DNA of 64,000 nucleotides from CAZFBA01 sp964517135 (GTDB lineage Bacteria > Cyanobacteriota > Vampirovibrionia > JBFMGH01): positions 1-64,000 of the forward strand of contig CAZFBA010000005.1 of assembly GCA_964517135.1 (NCBI GenBank), read 5' to 3'. Below are positions 53,523 to 62,169 of the stretch, piece by piece. The notes below the pieces were generated by a model that ran no database searches, was not told the DNA's origin, and was given only the letters and a program-made list of their open reading frames with translations. A program made the translations under genes and the position numbers. The number at the start of each line of letters is the position of its first letter. The first letter of the stretch is position 1.

Positions 53523-54605
53523 CTAAATGATTCTCTGTTCTGTCTCTGGATCAAACAATATCACTTTTGAAAGGTTAACAAAGAGGTTTACAGGTTGATT
53601 TTCTAATACCGTAAAGTCAGATTGAACTCTGGCAGTGATCAGTTTATCTTCAGACCTGAAATGTAATAGCTTTTCACCACCAAGCATTTCAATAAGTTCT
53701 GGTATAACTGTGATAGCAGGACAACATTCTGCTTCAACCATAAAATGCTCCGGCCTTATACCAAGAATAATCTCCTTGTTAGCGTAACCTGAATTACAAA
53801 CAGATGACATAATAGTATCTGTAAGCTTCAGCACTATCATACCAGATTTAAATTCTGCATTTTCAGAAATATTACCTTTAAGAAAGTTCATCGAAGGAGA
53901 CCCTATAAAGCTAGCAACAAACATATTCGAGGGGTTATTATAGATATTCTCGGGTACATCAAGCTGTTGAATGATACCATCATGAAGAATAACAATTCTA
54001 TCACCCATAGTCATCGCTTCAACCTGATCATGGGTCACATATATAAAGGTTGTCTGAAGTTCCTTGTGAAGATTTATAAGCTCTGAGCGCATTTGAACCC
54101 TTAGTTTTGCATCAAGGTTTGAAAGGGGCTCATCCATAAGAAATACTGCCGGGTCTCTTACAATGGCCCTGCCCAGAGCCACACGCTGACGCTGCCCTCC
54201 AGAAAGCTGTCTGGGCTTTCTAGATAAATATTCTGTTATATGAAGTATTTCTGCTGCCTTTTTTACCCTTATATCTATCTCATCTTTAGGCATTTTACGC
54301 ATCTTGAGACCAAATGCCATATTATCATATACATTTTTGTGGGGATATAAAGCATAATTCTGGAATACCATAGCAATATTACGGTCTTTCGGAGCAACGT
54401 TATTAACCAGGCGTTCTCCTATATATATATCACCCGACGTAATATCTTCAAGGCCTGCTATCATACGCAATATAGTTGATTTACCACAACCAGAAGGGCC
54501 AACAAGAACAATAAATTCTTTATCATTTATCTCAAGATTAATATTTTTAATCGTTTCAAGCAAATCATATTTTTTAACAAGTTTGTTTAAAAGAACTTTT
54601 GCCAT
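53523..54605 (-). CDS. ABC sugar importer ATPase (MsmX/UgpC/MalK family)
   Basis: About 360 residues. ATPase domain with Walker A GPSGCGKST, Q-loop FQNYALYPH, signature LSGGQRQRVALGRAIV, Walker B AVFLMDEPLSNLDAKLR and the H-loop YVTHDQVEAMT. The C-terminal OB-type domain (about 235-360, ILGIRPEHF) is that of CUT1 sugar importers. It is not beside any permease here; the orphan sugar importer at 22.7-26.4 kb lacks an ATPase, so this may serve it and others, as MsmX does. ATG 54605 has TTGGGAT upstream; the ATG nine codons earlier does not. Confidence 0.95.
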   Translation of the reverse strand: MAKVLLNKLVKKYDLLETIKNINLEINDKEFIVLVGPSGCGKSTILRMIAGLEDITSGDIYIGERLVNNVAPKDRNIAMVFQNYALYPHKNVYDNMAFGLKMRKMPKDEIDIRVKKAAEILHITEYLSRKPRQLSGGQRQRVALGRAIVRDPAVFLMDEPLSNLDAKLRVQMRSELINLHKELQTTFIYVTHDQVEAMTMGDRIVILHDGIIQQLDVPENIYNNPSNMFVASFIGSPSMNFLKGNISENAEFKSGMIVLKLTDTIMSSVCNSGYANKEIILGIRPEHFMVEAECCPAITVIPELIEMLGGEKLLHFRSEDKLITARVQSDFTVLENQPVNLFVNLSKVILFDPETEQRII

Positions 54606-54650
54606 TTTATATCCCAATCTCAAAGGTATCATAAGATTCAGAGCTATTAT

Positions 54651-54679
54651 ATTATATTTATTTTATCGAAAAAAAACAA
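54651..54679 (-). promoter_or_regulatory. candidate promoter of the ABC ATPase gene
   Basis: On the minus strand TTGTTT (54679-54674), 17 bases, perfect TATAAT (54656-54651), about 45 bases before the ATG. Confidence 0.55.
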
Positions 54680-54687
54680 AAATGTTT

Positions 54688-54700
54688 CGTTTTAAAAACG
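54688..54700. promoter_or_regulatory. 13-bp inverted repeat upstream of the ATPase promoter
   Basis: CGTTTT, one A, AAAACG: a perfect dyad that lies just upstream of the -35 of the ATPase gene. Candidate operator. Confidence 0.35.
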
Positions 54701-54727
54701 TTTCAATTTATTTCAAGCATTTTCAGA

Positions 54728-54748
54728 TTTATGATAGACTATCATAAA
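54728..54748. promoter_or_regulatory. perfect 21-bp palindrome, candidate operator
   Basis: TTTATGATAG, a central A, then its exact reverse complement CTATCATAAA. It ends 14 bases before the ATG of the membrane TPR gene, where a bound repressor would block transcription or the ribosome site. Confidence 0.55.
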
Positions 54749-54762
54749 AGAAGGGAAAAACA

Positions 54763-55770
54763 ATGAAAAAAGGATCTTCAGATAATAAAAACCATAAAAA
54801 GCACGGTTTTATAATGATTGCAGGATCGCTAATACTGTGTGGAGCATATATAACATATCTTATTGGTGCATCTAAAATGGGGGTTTCCTCTCAAGAAAAT
54901 AGTATCACTGCAACTATAGTATTTTTATTGCTTTACATGACATTTTACATTCTAGCAGGTTCTAAAAATGTAAATATAATAAGACAAAACAAAATATTAA
55001 TTATTAATATGCTACTTCTATTCGTACCTTTAGCCGTTGCAATAGCCTGTTATCTTTTAACTAAAAACTTTTTAATAAGTGTCATTGTGTTTATTGGAGG
55101 TCAAATAGCCTATACTATATATTACAAAAACTACTTCCCTGTTCCTGGATACAACAAGGCATATAAAGCATATCTTAAAGGAGATAATAACAGTGCAAAA
55201 GATCAACTTGAAGAAATACTTAACAAGTATCCTGAAAACTTTGAAAGTTTAATTCTTCTTGGCGTCTTACATATAAAAGAAATGGAATATCATAAAGCTA
55301 TTACACTTCTAGAAAAGGCAAAAAAACAGAAAGCAGATAGCCCTCTTGTATATATAAACCTGAGCAATGCCCATACAGCACTCGAAGAATTTGATGCTGC
55401 AATAGAAAACTCTAAAATGACACTTGAACTCGCCTCAGAAAACTGGAATGCATGCTATACCATTGCTATCTCAAGCCTCTTCACTGAAAATTATACACAG
55501 GCTATAGAATACTTTAACAGAGTTCAAATGTTTAAAATACCTGCTCAGCAAGAGTTTCTTATTCACTATGGAAAGGCAATAGCTTTTCAAAAAAACAGCA
55601 ACCCGGAAGATGCATCAAAGGAGCTTGAAAAATCCGTACAAAAAGCAAATACACTCACTATAACTTACTGGGAAAACCAGTTAGAAAAGATCAAAAACTT
55701 TGAAAACAAGCCCAGCAAAATGGTTAAAGATGCAATAAGCTATGTAAAAAGCCAGAACAAAGAAGCATAA
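54763..55770 (+). CDS. membrane protein with C-terminal TPR array
   Basis: A 335-residue protein. Basic N-terminus, then about four membrane helices (about 15-36, 47-65, 77-98, 100-125) followed by TPR units (about 135-300): YLKGDNNSAKDQLEEILNKYP, YHKAITLLEKAKKQ, FDAAIENSKMTLELA and YTQAIEYFNRVQMF. A scaffold attached to the inner membrane. AAGGGA precedes ATG. A perfect palindrome overlaps its leader, so it is likely under a specific repressor. Confidence 0.82.
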   Translation: MKKGSSDNKNHKKHGFIMIAGSLILCGAYITYLIGASKMGVSSQENSITATIVFLLLYMTFYILAGSKNVNIIRQNKILIINMLLLFVPLAVAIACYLLTKNFLISVIVFIGGQIAYTIYYKNYFPVPGYNKAYKAYLKGDNNSAKDQLEEILNKYPENFESLILLGVLHIKEMEYHKAITLLEKAKKQKADSPLVYINLSNAHTALEEFDAAIENSKMTLELASENWNACYTIAISSLFTENYTQAIEYFNRVQMFKIPAQQEFLIHYGKAIAFQKNSNPEDASKELEKSVQKANTLTITYWENQLEKIKNFENKPSKMVKDAISYVKSQNKEA

Positions 55771-56123
55771 ACTAAGGTAGCTCCTCCTTAGTAGGAATGA
55801 TTCCTATTAAGTCCTCTGTGTAATTTAAGAATATTAACAATTTTGTGTTAATTTATGTAAAAATTCTACTCCAGGCCACCGCCAAACTAAAACGCTTCAG
55901 GCTTTTTCTCTCTCAAACATGGAAATCAAACAAGCCATAAAACCTCAAACTAGCTATTAATAGCCTGTTGAGAAAACTAAAATCAGCCCGTGGCAAAATA
56001 TTATTAAAATTTACAATTTTAAACAGTTTAAGCACAAAGGCTATAGCTTTTATTAGAGATGAAGTAGTATAATTAATATTTACTCACAGGGAATTTTGTA
56101 ATAACATAACCCTGTTAGTGTGT
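55771..56123. other. intergenic region upstream of tRNA-Leu
   Basis: Small inverted repeats lie right after the TPR gene (CTAAGG...CCTTAG near 55773-55790 and TAGGAAT-G-ATTCCTA near 55792-55806). TATAAT at 56068-56073 is a candidate -10 for the tRNA and infC unit. No ORF. Confidence 0.4.
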
Positions 56124-56207
56124 GCCGAAGTGGTGAAATGGTATACACGCATGCTTCAGGAGCATGTGGGCACAGCGCCCGTGTGGGTTCGAGTCCCACC
56201 TTCGGCA
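56124..56207 (+). tRNA. tRNA-Leu (anticodon CAG)
   Basis: An 84-base class II tRNA. Acceptor GCCGAAG (56124-56130) pairs with CTTCGGC (56200-56206), discriminator A. The anticodon stem CATGC/GCATG encloses TTCAGGA, anticodon CAG, so it reads CUG. A variable arm (GGGCACAGCGCCC) and GGTTCGAGTCC T-loop follow. CCA is not encoded. It lies 50 bases before infC and may be cotranscribed. Confidence 0.97.
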
Positions 56208-56257
56208 ATTTTTTTATCTCTATTTTTGTTTATATAACCTAAAAAGGAGGATTTACC

Positions 56258-56797
56258 ATTAGTACACGTGGTCCGGGCACTAAAAATATGCCCTTAATGA
56301 ACGAACGAATTCATGCAAAAGAACTCAGAGTGATAGCCGATGATGGCACTAATTTAGGTATACTGGATACTGCTGAAGCCAAAAGAATAGCTTCTGAAAA
56401 AGGTTTAGATTTAGTATTAATTAGCCCTGATCAAAAACCACCTGTTGCAAAAATACTTGATTATGGTAAATTTAAGTTTGAAAATGACAAAAAAGCCAGA
56501 GAAGCCAGAAAAAAACAACACACCGTTGAAATAAAAGAAATAAAAATGCGCTATAAAATAGATGTCCATGATTATAACGTCCGATTGAAAAGCGCAACAA
56601 AGTTTCTCCAGGCTGGCAATAAAGTTAAAGTAGTCATAATGCTAAAAGGAAGAGAAACACAACACATGAGCATGGCATTTGACCTGCTTAACAGATTCAA
56701 AGAGGATCTTAAAGATCTTGCAATCATAGACAAAAAACCCTCAGCAGAAGGCAGAAATGTAACTATGATACTGGCCTCTGATGCACCAAACAACTAA
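56258..56797 (+). CDS. infC: translation initiation factor IF-3 (rare ATT start)
   Basis: A 179-residue IF-3. N-domain: MNERIHAKELRVI, DGTNLGILDTAEAKRIA, DLVLISPDQKPPVAKILDYGKFKFE. C-domain: EIKEIKMRYKIDVHDYNVRLKSA, KVVIMLKGRE. ATT 56258 is the start: GGAGG (56246-56250) lies seven bases before it, and ten codons (ISTRGPGTKN) typical of IF-3 N-termini precede the first ATG. A non-canonical start is the family's means of self-repression, since IF-3 rejects ATT. It heads the conserved infC-rpmI-rplT cluster. Confidence 0.95.
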   Translation: MSTRGPGTKNMPLMNERIHAKELRVIADDGTNLGILDTAEAKRIASEKGLDLVLISPDQKPPVAKILDYGKFKFENDKKAREARKKQHTVEIKEIKMRYKIDVHDYNVRLKSATKFLQAGNKVKVVIMLKGRETQHMSMAFDLLNRFKEDLKDLAIIDKKPSAEGRNVTMILASDAPNN

Positions 56798-56813
56798 AAC
56801 AAGGAGTATAACC

Positions 56814-57023
56814 ATGCCAAAGATGAAAACACACCGAGCAGCAGCTAAAAGATATAAAGTTACAGCTTCAGGCAAGATTAAAAGAAGACACGCCTTCAAA
56901 AGCCACATCTTAACCAAGAAAAGTGCTGAAAGAAAACGCCGTTTGAGTAAAATGGAAGACCTCTTTGAAGGCGAAGTCAAAAGAGTCAAAACCGAACTTC
57001 CTTACTTAAAATATTCACGCTAA
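56814..57023 (+). CDS. rpmI: ribosomal protein bL35
   Basis: A 69-residue basic protein: MPKMKTHRAAAKRYKVTASG, then KIKRRHAFKSHILTKKSAERKR are L35 signatures. ATG 56814 has AAGGAG upstream; the longer reading frame above it lies within infC and is not used. The C-terminal ~20 residues extend slightly beyond the usual L35 end. Part of the 50S subunit. Confidence 0.97.
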   Translation: MPKMKTHRAAAKRYKVTASGKIKRRHAFKSHILTKKSAERKRRLSKMEDLFEGEVKRVKTELPYLKYSR

Positions 57024-57051
57024 GTCAGGAGAAGTTTAAAAGGAGCAAGTC

Positions 57052-57417
57052 ATGGTAAGAGTTAAGAGAGGAAATGTCCTCCGTAAAAGACATAAAAAGA
57101 TTTTAAAACAGGCTAAAGGCTTCAAAGGCGGAAGAAGTCGTATTTTCAAAGCAGCTAACGAGGCTGTAATGAGATCTTTAAGGCATCAATATCGTGACAG
57201 AAGAAATAAAAAACGTGTTTTCCGTCGTTTATGGATCACACGCATCAATGCAGCAGCAAAACTAAACGACTTAACCTACAGCAAGTTTATAAACGGACTG
57301 AAACAGGCTAATATATCCTTAAACCGCAAGATGCTTGCAGATATCGCAGTCAGAGACAAAGAAGCATTCAAAAAAATTGCTGATATCGTGAAAGAAAAAC
57401 TTGCAGAAGCATCGTAA
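57052..57417 (+). CDS. rplT: ribosomal protein bL20
   Basis: A 121-residue protein of usual length: MVRVKRGNVLRKRHKKILKQ, AKGFKGGRSRIFKAANEAVM, RHQYRDRRNKKRVFRRLWIT and RINAAAKLNDLTYSKFINGL. It binds 23S rRNA early in 50S assembly and in several bacteria represses this operon. AAAGGAG precedes ATG. Confidence 0.98.
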   Translation: MVRVKRGNVLRKRHKKILKQAKGFKGGRSRIFKAANEAVMRSLRHQYRDRRNKKRVFRRLWITRINAAAKLNDLTYSKFINGLKQANISLNRKMLADIAVRDKEAFKKIADIVKEKLAEAS

Positions 57418-57439
57418 ACAAAGTATTTAGAGATAAAAT

Positions 57440-57470
57440 AAAGTCAGATTAACTATCTGACTTTATTTTT
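57440..57470 (+). terminator. terminator of the infC-rpmI-rplT operon
   Basis: AAAGTCAGA (57440-57448), loop TTAACTA, TCTGACTTT (57456-57464), then ATTTTT. Confidence 0.88.
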
Positions 57471-57491
57471 ATAGTAGAGGCATTCACAGTA

Positions 57492-58844
57492 ATGAACATC
57501 ATCATAGTTGGCGGCGGAGAATATGGGTATCAACTGGCAAAAGAACTGCACATTAACCATGATATTACGGTCATAGATATTGATGAAAAAACACTTGACA
57601 GATTTAGCAAGCTGGATATTAGCTTTATTCTGGGTAATGGGGGCAATGCACAAACCCTGACAAACGCAGGTATAGAAACTTCAGATATACTGATTGCCTG
57701 TACACCGTCAGATGAAGTAAACATTATAACCTGCTGGACAGCTAAACACCTCTCCAGAACAGAAACTATCTGCTTTGTAAACCACCATGAATACATTGAA
57801 ACCTTTCAGGAAAAAGATAACAAACTCTTAACAGAAAGCCAGTTCGGCCTTGACCAGATCATATGGCCCAAAAAGTCACTGGCAGACGAGCTAGAAAAAA
57901 TTATATCCGTACCAGCAGCAATTGATGTAGAAGAATTTGTCAGCGGAAAAGTCAAATTATTTGAATACAGGGCCAAAGACAATGCCCCTGTTATTAATAC
58001 TCCTCTAAAAAGCTGTCAATTCCCTGAAGGATGTATTATTGTAGCCATCACAAGAGACGATAACCTGTTCATACCAGATGGAAACACTGTCATAATGCCG
58101 AATGACAAGGTCATATTCATGGGCACACAGGAATCCCTCAACATTCTGGGGGCAAGCTTTTTTGAAAAGCATCGCCAGGAAGTCAAGATGGTAACAATTA
58201 TTGGAGGCGGTGCCATCGGACTAATGCTTGCCAGGAACCTTGAATCTAAAGCTATTAATGTTAACATCATTGAGGTTTCTTCTGACAGGTGCAACGTGCT
58301 CTCTTCTAAACTCAGCGAAACATCTATTATAAATGGCGATGGAACAGATCTTGAGCTTCTACAGGCTCACCAGATATCCGAATCAGATGTTCTTGTCACA
58401 GTTACAAATAACGATGAAAAGAATCTTCTCTGTTCGTTATTAGGAAAACAGCTCGGAGCCAAAAAAGTATTAACCAGGGTTGATAAAACGTCAAACTTAA
58501 AACTATTTGAAACAGTTGGCATTGACGTAGCCCTTTCACCAAAAACATCTTCAGTAAAAGAACTAGTAAATACTCTTATATCAACAGATATAGACCTTCT
58601 GGCAACAGTAGAAAGAGGCAAAGGAGAAGTCTTTAAAGTTAAAATACCAGAAACTTTTGAAGATACTCAAATAAAAGATCTGAGGTTTCCATACAAAGGC
58701 ATCATAGGAGCAGTTATGAGACGCAAGAAAGTCATTGTACCCAGAGGTAACACTCTTATCAGGTCAGGTGACAGTCTTATAATCTTTACCACTCCTGATG
58801 CCTCAAGTCATATTAAAAATTATTTCGAGAATAATGAAGAATGA
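57492..58844 (+). CDS. trkA: Trk potassium uptake system, TrkA regulatory subunit
   Basis: A 450-residue protein with two RCK repeats. Each has a NAD-type Rossmann domain (first: IIIVGGGEYGYQLAKEL, VIDIDEKTLDRF, GNGGNAQTLTNAGI; second: VTIIGGGAIGLMLARNLE, INGDGTDLELLQ) and a TrkA-C domain (about 135-215 and 365-445). It binds the inner face of TrkH and gates it with NAD(H) or ATP. It overlaps trkH by four bases (ATGA). Confidence 0.96.
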   Translation: MNIIIVGGGEYGYQLAKELHINHDITVIDIDEKTLDRFSKLDISFILGNGGNAQTLTNAGIETSDILIACTPSDEVNIITCWTAKHLSRTETICFVNHHEYIETFQEKDNKLLTESQFGLDQIIWPKKSLADELEKIISVPAAIDVEEFVSGKVKLFEYRAKDNAPVINTPLKSCQFPEGCIIVAITRDDNLFIPDGNTVIMPNDKVIFMGTQESLNILGASFFEKHRQEVKMVTIIGGGAIGLMLARNLESKAINVNIIEVSSDRCNVLSSKLSETSIINGDGTDLELLQAHQISESDVLVTVTNNDEKNLLCSLLGKQLGAKKVLTRVDKTSNLKLFETVGIDVALSPKTSSVKELVNTLISTDIDLLATVERGKGEVFKVKIPETFEDTQIKDLRFPYKGIIGAVMRRKKVIVPRGNTLIRSGDSLIIFTTPDASSHIKNYFENNEE

Positions 58845-60295
58845 GAGCCTGCTTAATTCTTGATGCTATAGGACTTGTGCTTACTTACATAGGGATACTC
58901 CTTCTTATACCTATAATAGTTGCCTTTGCCTTTCAGGAATGGCACGCTATTTTACCCTTTGCAACAGCGGCTACCATAGGCATCACAACAGGAGTGATCT
59001 TAAAGAAACTAACACCAGAGTATACAGAACTACACAGGACAGAAGGAATGGTTATTGTAGCCCTTAGCTGGGCTACTGCTGCTATTTTAGGTGCTATACC
59101 CTATCTGTTTTATGACATCGGTATCATAAATTCTCTGTTTGAATCAATGTCAGGAATAACTACAACCGGTGCAACAATACTAAAAGACTTCTCACTATAC
59201 CCTAAAACACTGTTTTTCTGGCGAAGCTTCTCCCAATGGCTTGGCGGCATGGGCATCATAGTTCTATTTATTGCTATATTACCTCAATTTGCCATTGCAG
59301 GCCGTCAATTATTCTTTGCCGAAGCTCCAGGCCCTACTGAAGATAAGCTAACTCCCCGTATAAGACATACTGCCAAAAACCTGTGGGCCTTATATATTGG
59401 ATTAACAATTATAGAAATATTGCTTCTGGTCTATTTCGGTATGCCTGTTTATGATGCAATCTGTAACTCTTTCTCAACCCTTGCAGCAGGTGGCTTCTCA
59501 CCTCACCCGGAAAGCATTATGGGCTATAATAACCCTGTAATAGAGTGGATCATAATTGTATTTATGTTCCTTGCTGGCACGAACTTCGCCCTTCAATTCC
59601 GGGTTATTCGCAACAGGAACCCTGCTTTGCTGGGTGAAAATTCTGAGTTTATCACCTATAGCATTGTTGTACTGTCAGCAACTATTCTTATTACCCTTAT
59701 TTTATTCTTCAACCAGGCAGAAAGTCTCTTTTCTTCTTTAAGATCTGCCGCTTTTCAAACTATTTCCATACTAACCAGCACAGGTTTTGCAACAGCAGAC
59801 TTTGAACAGTGGTCAGCACCTGCTAAGATAATACTTATAACTCTAATGTTTATTGGTGGTTCAGCAGGTTCTAGTGGCGCAGGAATTAAAGTAGTGAGAG
59901 TTCTTTTGCTTATCAAATATGCATTTAAAGAACTACTTCAACTAATACACCCTACAGCTGTATTACCTCTCAGGCTGGATAAACAAACTGTCTCTAACGA
60001 AATTATGAGACAGATTACCGTATTTTTTGTGCTCTACCTGGTTTTGTTACTCATTAGTACCATCGTTATTACCTTTGTTGAAGGAAATCTAATGACAGGT
60101 TTTGCATCTTCTGCAGCAACACTGGGTAACATAGGACCAGGATTTGGTGCTGTCGGCCCAACAGAAAGCTATGCCGACTTGACAGATTTTTCAAAGGTAT
60201 TGCTAACTATAAACATGTGGGTTGGCAGGCTGGAAATAATGACTGTTCTCATACTGCTAGCACCATATACCTGGAAATACCTCTCCGTAAAATAA
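58841..60295 (+). CDS. trkH: Trk potassium uptake system, TrkH/TrkG membrane subunit
   Basis: A 484-residue channel-like transporter with about ten or more membrane helices. Four pore-loop filters are visible in order: GITTTGAT, TLAAGGFSPH, LTSTGFATAD and TLGNIGPGFG. GRQLFFAEAPGPTEDK and MWVGRLEIMTV near the end are TrkH hallmarks. It imports potassium across the inner membrane, regulated by the TrkA encoded just upstream. Confidence 0.96.
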   Translation: MRACLILDAIGLVLTYIGILLLIPIIVAFAFQEWHAILPFATAATIGITTGVILKKLTPEYTELHRTEGMVIVALSWATAAILGAIPYLFYDIGIINSLFESMSGITTTGATILKDFSLYPKTLFFWRSFSQWLGGMGIIVLFIAILPQFAIAGRQLFFAEAPGPTEDKLTPRIRHTAKNLWALYIGLTIIEILLLVYFGMPVYDAICNSFSTLAAGGFSPHPESIMGYNNPVIEWIIIVFMFLAGTNFALQFRVIRNRNPALLGENSEFITYSIVVLSATILITLILFFNQAESLFSSLRSAAFQTISILTSTGFATADFEQWSAPAKIILITLMFIGGSAGSSGAGIKVVRVLLLIKYAFKELLQLIHPTAVLPLRLDKQTVSNEIMRQITVFFVLYLVLLLISTIVITFVEGNLMTGFASSAATLGNIGPGFGAVGPTESYADLTDFSKVLLTINMWVGRLEIMTVLILLAPYTWKYLSVK

Positions 60296-60302
60296 GAAAA
60301 GA

Positions 60303-60325
60303 GCTAATCAGATTATTAGCCCTCT
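60303..60325. terminator. bidirectional terminator
   Basis: GCTAAT (60303-60308), loop, ATTAGC (60315-60320), extended by GAG/CTC pairs. The plus side continues CTTCTTCT, the minus side TTTTCTTATTT, so it can end both trkH and the small minus-strand gene. Confidence 0.7.
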
Positions 60326-60348
60326 TCTTCTAACACTCTTTTTGCTTA

Positions 60349-60633
60349 CTAGTAGGGGATATACGTTCTTTCTGAGCTATGCACCCAGTAAACAAAATGA
60401 TTTGGTTTTTCTTTCTTATCTGCTTTCTTTTTCGGCTTTGAACTAACAAAAACGTCCCCGTGGGAATTACTTGAAAAAGTTACATTTTCAGTATTCGTTG
60501 TCTTTAAAGGCGATGGAGCTAAGCTTCCTTTAAATGGAAGCCTTCTATCATAGTTATAATCATATTGATACTGCTGCAAAAACCTTGGGGGGCTGTTATA
60601 AGCCTGTTTAGCAGTATTAACTCCTGTAAACAT
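60349..60633 (-). CDS. small protein of unknown function
   Basis: A 94-residue ORF in its own unit. Composition is Tyr/Asn/Pro-rich at the start (SPPRFLQQYQYDYNYDRRLP), then basic (SSKPKKKADKKEKPNH), ending HSSERTYIPY. It appears largely disordered, without signal peptide or known motif. A terminator just downstream and the lack of an alternative frame support it; the lack of a family does not. A weak ribosome site precedes the ATG. Confidence 0.5.
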   Translation of the reverse strand: MFTGVNTAKQAYNSPPRFLQQYQYDYNYDRRLPFKGSLAPSPLKTTNTENVTFSSNSHGDVFVSSKPKKKADKKEKPNHFVYWVHSSERTYIPY

Positions 60634-60972
60634 TTGGCCAGTTTCTCCGTTAATTTGTTTTAAATGCTGCTTATTCTTTAATAATTGTCATTTTATTGGA
60701 TGGTAGTATAACTCTAATGAAAACTTTGGCATAGCTATTTTTAGTGTATTTTTTACAATTATTTACATCGTGTATAACATACAATAATACTACTACAACA
60801 TATTTTATGAGATCTCTGAATAATTTAAAAGTTCACAGATTCAAGAAATTAGTGTCTTTTGCTGGAATCAGTAATTTCTTAATTAATCAGAGGTTCCTTT
60901 ATGTATTTATTGCAGAAAAATAATATAAAATCTGTTATCAGGAATAATTATCAAACACAGGCTATAGTGAAC
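60634..60972. other. gene-free region upstream of the small unknown gene
   Basis: AT-rich; must hold the promoter of the 94-residue gene. TACATCGTGTATAACATACAA and nearby short dyads are present, but nothing is convincing as an operator or RNA. Confidence 0.35.
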
Positions 60973-61009
60973 GCAAAAAAATTACCTCCGGGGTTCATGC
61001 CAGAGGTAA
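60973..61009 (-). terminator. strong terminator after the M48 protease gene
   Basis: TTACCTC (60982-60988) pairs with GAGGTAA (61003-61009), with further inner pairs. On the minus strand the stem is followed by TTTTTTT. Confidence 0.85.
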
Positions 61010-61047
61010 AATACATTTTCGGTTTATTTAAGTATCTTTACAGTTAA

Positions 61048-62145
61048 TTAATTCTTTAATGTCATTATTTTTCCTTTATAGCGCTCTTTAAAAAGCGGTA
61101 CCTTTTTAGCATTAGGATTTTTAATAAATATATCGGGTTTTTGAATCTCATTTTCTATCTTTTCTATTCTTTCTTCAGGTTTAGGGTGCCTGTATGTAAA
61201 CATATTCTGCGCTTCAGAAGCTCCAGGAGAAGCATCCTGGATGTATTGCATAACCTGCAAGAACTCTGCCAGTGATTCAGGATCATACCCGACATTTGAC
61301 AGGGCTCTAACACTATAAAGATCAGCATCAAACTCAACAGAAGGCTCGAGAGGATCATAATACCAGCTCTGGATAGCTTTTTTACCGAGAGATTTAGCCC
61401 CTTCTTTTAAAGCATCCACAGCAAGATCCATGGCAGACTTCGTCGCAGACCTTGCAGCCCACCTGCCAACGCCTGTGCCATAGCCGCCAGGTATTTTACT
61501 TGTTACTGCACTAGCTGCTCTACCAGTCCAATAGTCAGCTGAAACATAGCGACCTGCTCCGGGTATATAATAAGCCATATCCTGAAAGAGTTCAGCGTTA
61601 TTGGCAATTTTTTCAACTTTTACATCAGCATATTTATCAGCCCTGTGGTTTCTTATATCTCTAAGGCCGTCTCCATGTTCAACGTGACCTATTTCATGGG
61701 CCAGAACACCTGCCAGAGAGTTCTCATCAGGAAGCAACTTAAGTAGCCCGGTTGTTACAAAAATGTATCCTCCGGGGCATGCAAAGGCATTTATTTCTTC
61801 TGTATCAATAATACCAAACTTATAAATGATTTTAGGCCGTTTTGATGATGCTTTTGCAATAGATTGCCCGACAAGATTAACATATTCATTCAATTCTTTA
61901 TCTTCAACAACCTTATTATCAAACCTCTGAAGCAATGAATATGCTACTATACGACCAATATTATACTCTTCAGGTATGGTAAAGCCGTACTTTTTAGAAA
62001 TTTCATCTGAAGCATCATCGTCTGCATTCTGCATATAAATAAATTTTGCCGGCACAAATGTTTGAGCATTGACTTTAACGTGATTAAAGCCAGCTATAAC
62101 CAGTACCAGCAAGAGAAAACTTAATATAACTTTTTTTATCTTCAT
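61048..62145 (-). CDS. secreted M48-family zinc metalloprotease
   Basis: A 365-residue protein. Signal peptide 1-27 (basic MKIKK, hydrophobic LSFLLLVLVIAGF, cut near VNA). The protease core contains AFACPGGYIFVTTGLLKLL and the zinc motif His150-Glu151-x-x-His154 (AHEIGHVEHGDG), with the third ligand in EFDADLYSVRAL. Layout resembles the periplasmic BepA/LoiP group but without TPRs. A glycine-rich helical insert (about 215-245) separates the motifs. It probably acts in envelope protein quality control. ATG 62145 is preferred over the ATG three codons upstream, which touches the AGAGG site. It follows the cysteine-rich protein gene by 24 bases. Confidence 0.9.
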   Translation of the reverse strand: MKIKKVILSFLLLVLVIAGFNHVKVNAQTFVPAKFIYMQNADDDASDEISKKYGFTIPEEYNIGRIVAYSLLQRFDNKVVEDKELNEYVNLVGQSIAKASSKRPKIIYKFGIIDTEEINAFACPGGYIFVTTGLLKLLPDENSLAGVLAHEIGHVEHGDGLRDIRNHRADKYADVKVEKIANNAELFQDMAYYIPGAGRYVSADYWTGRAASAVTSKIPGGYGTGVGRWAARSATKSAMDLAVDALKEGAKSLGKKAIQSWYYDPLEPSVEFDADLYSVRALSNVGYDPESLAEFLQVMQYIQDASPGASEAQNMFTYRHPKPEERIEKIENEIQKPDIFIKNPNAKKVPLFKERYKGKIMTLKN

Positions 62146-62169
62146 CAATCCCATCCTCTTCTCTTAGAA

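Noticed and set aside
60901..61047. A 48-codon plus-strand ORF with AGAGG before its ATG, ending just at the M48 stop
   Set aside because: It runs across the strong minus-strand terminator 60973-61009 and is antisense to that transcript's end; the codon pattern follows the hairpin and not a protein.
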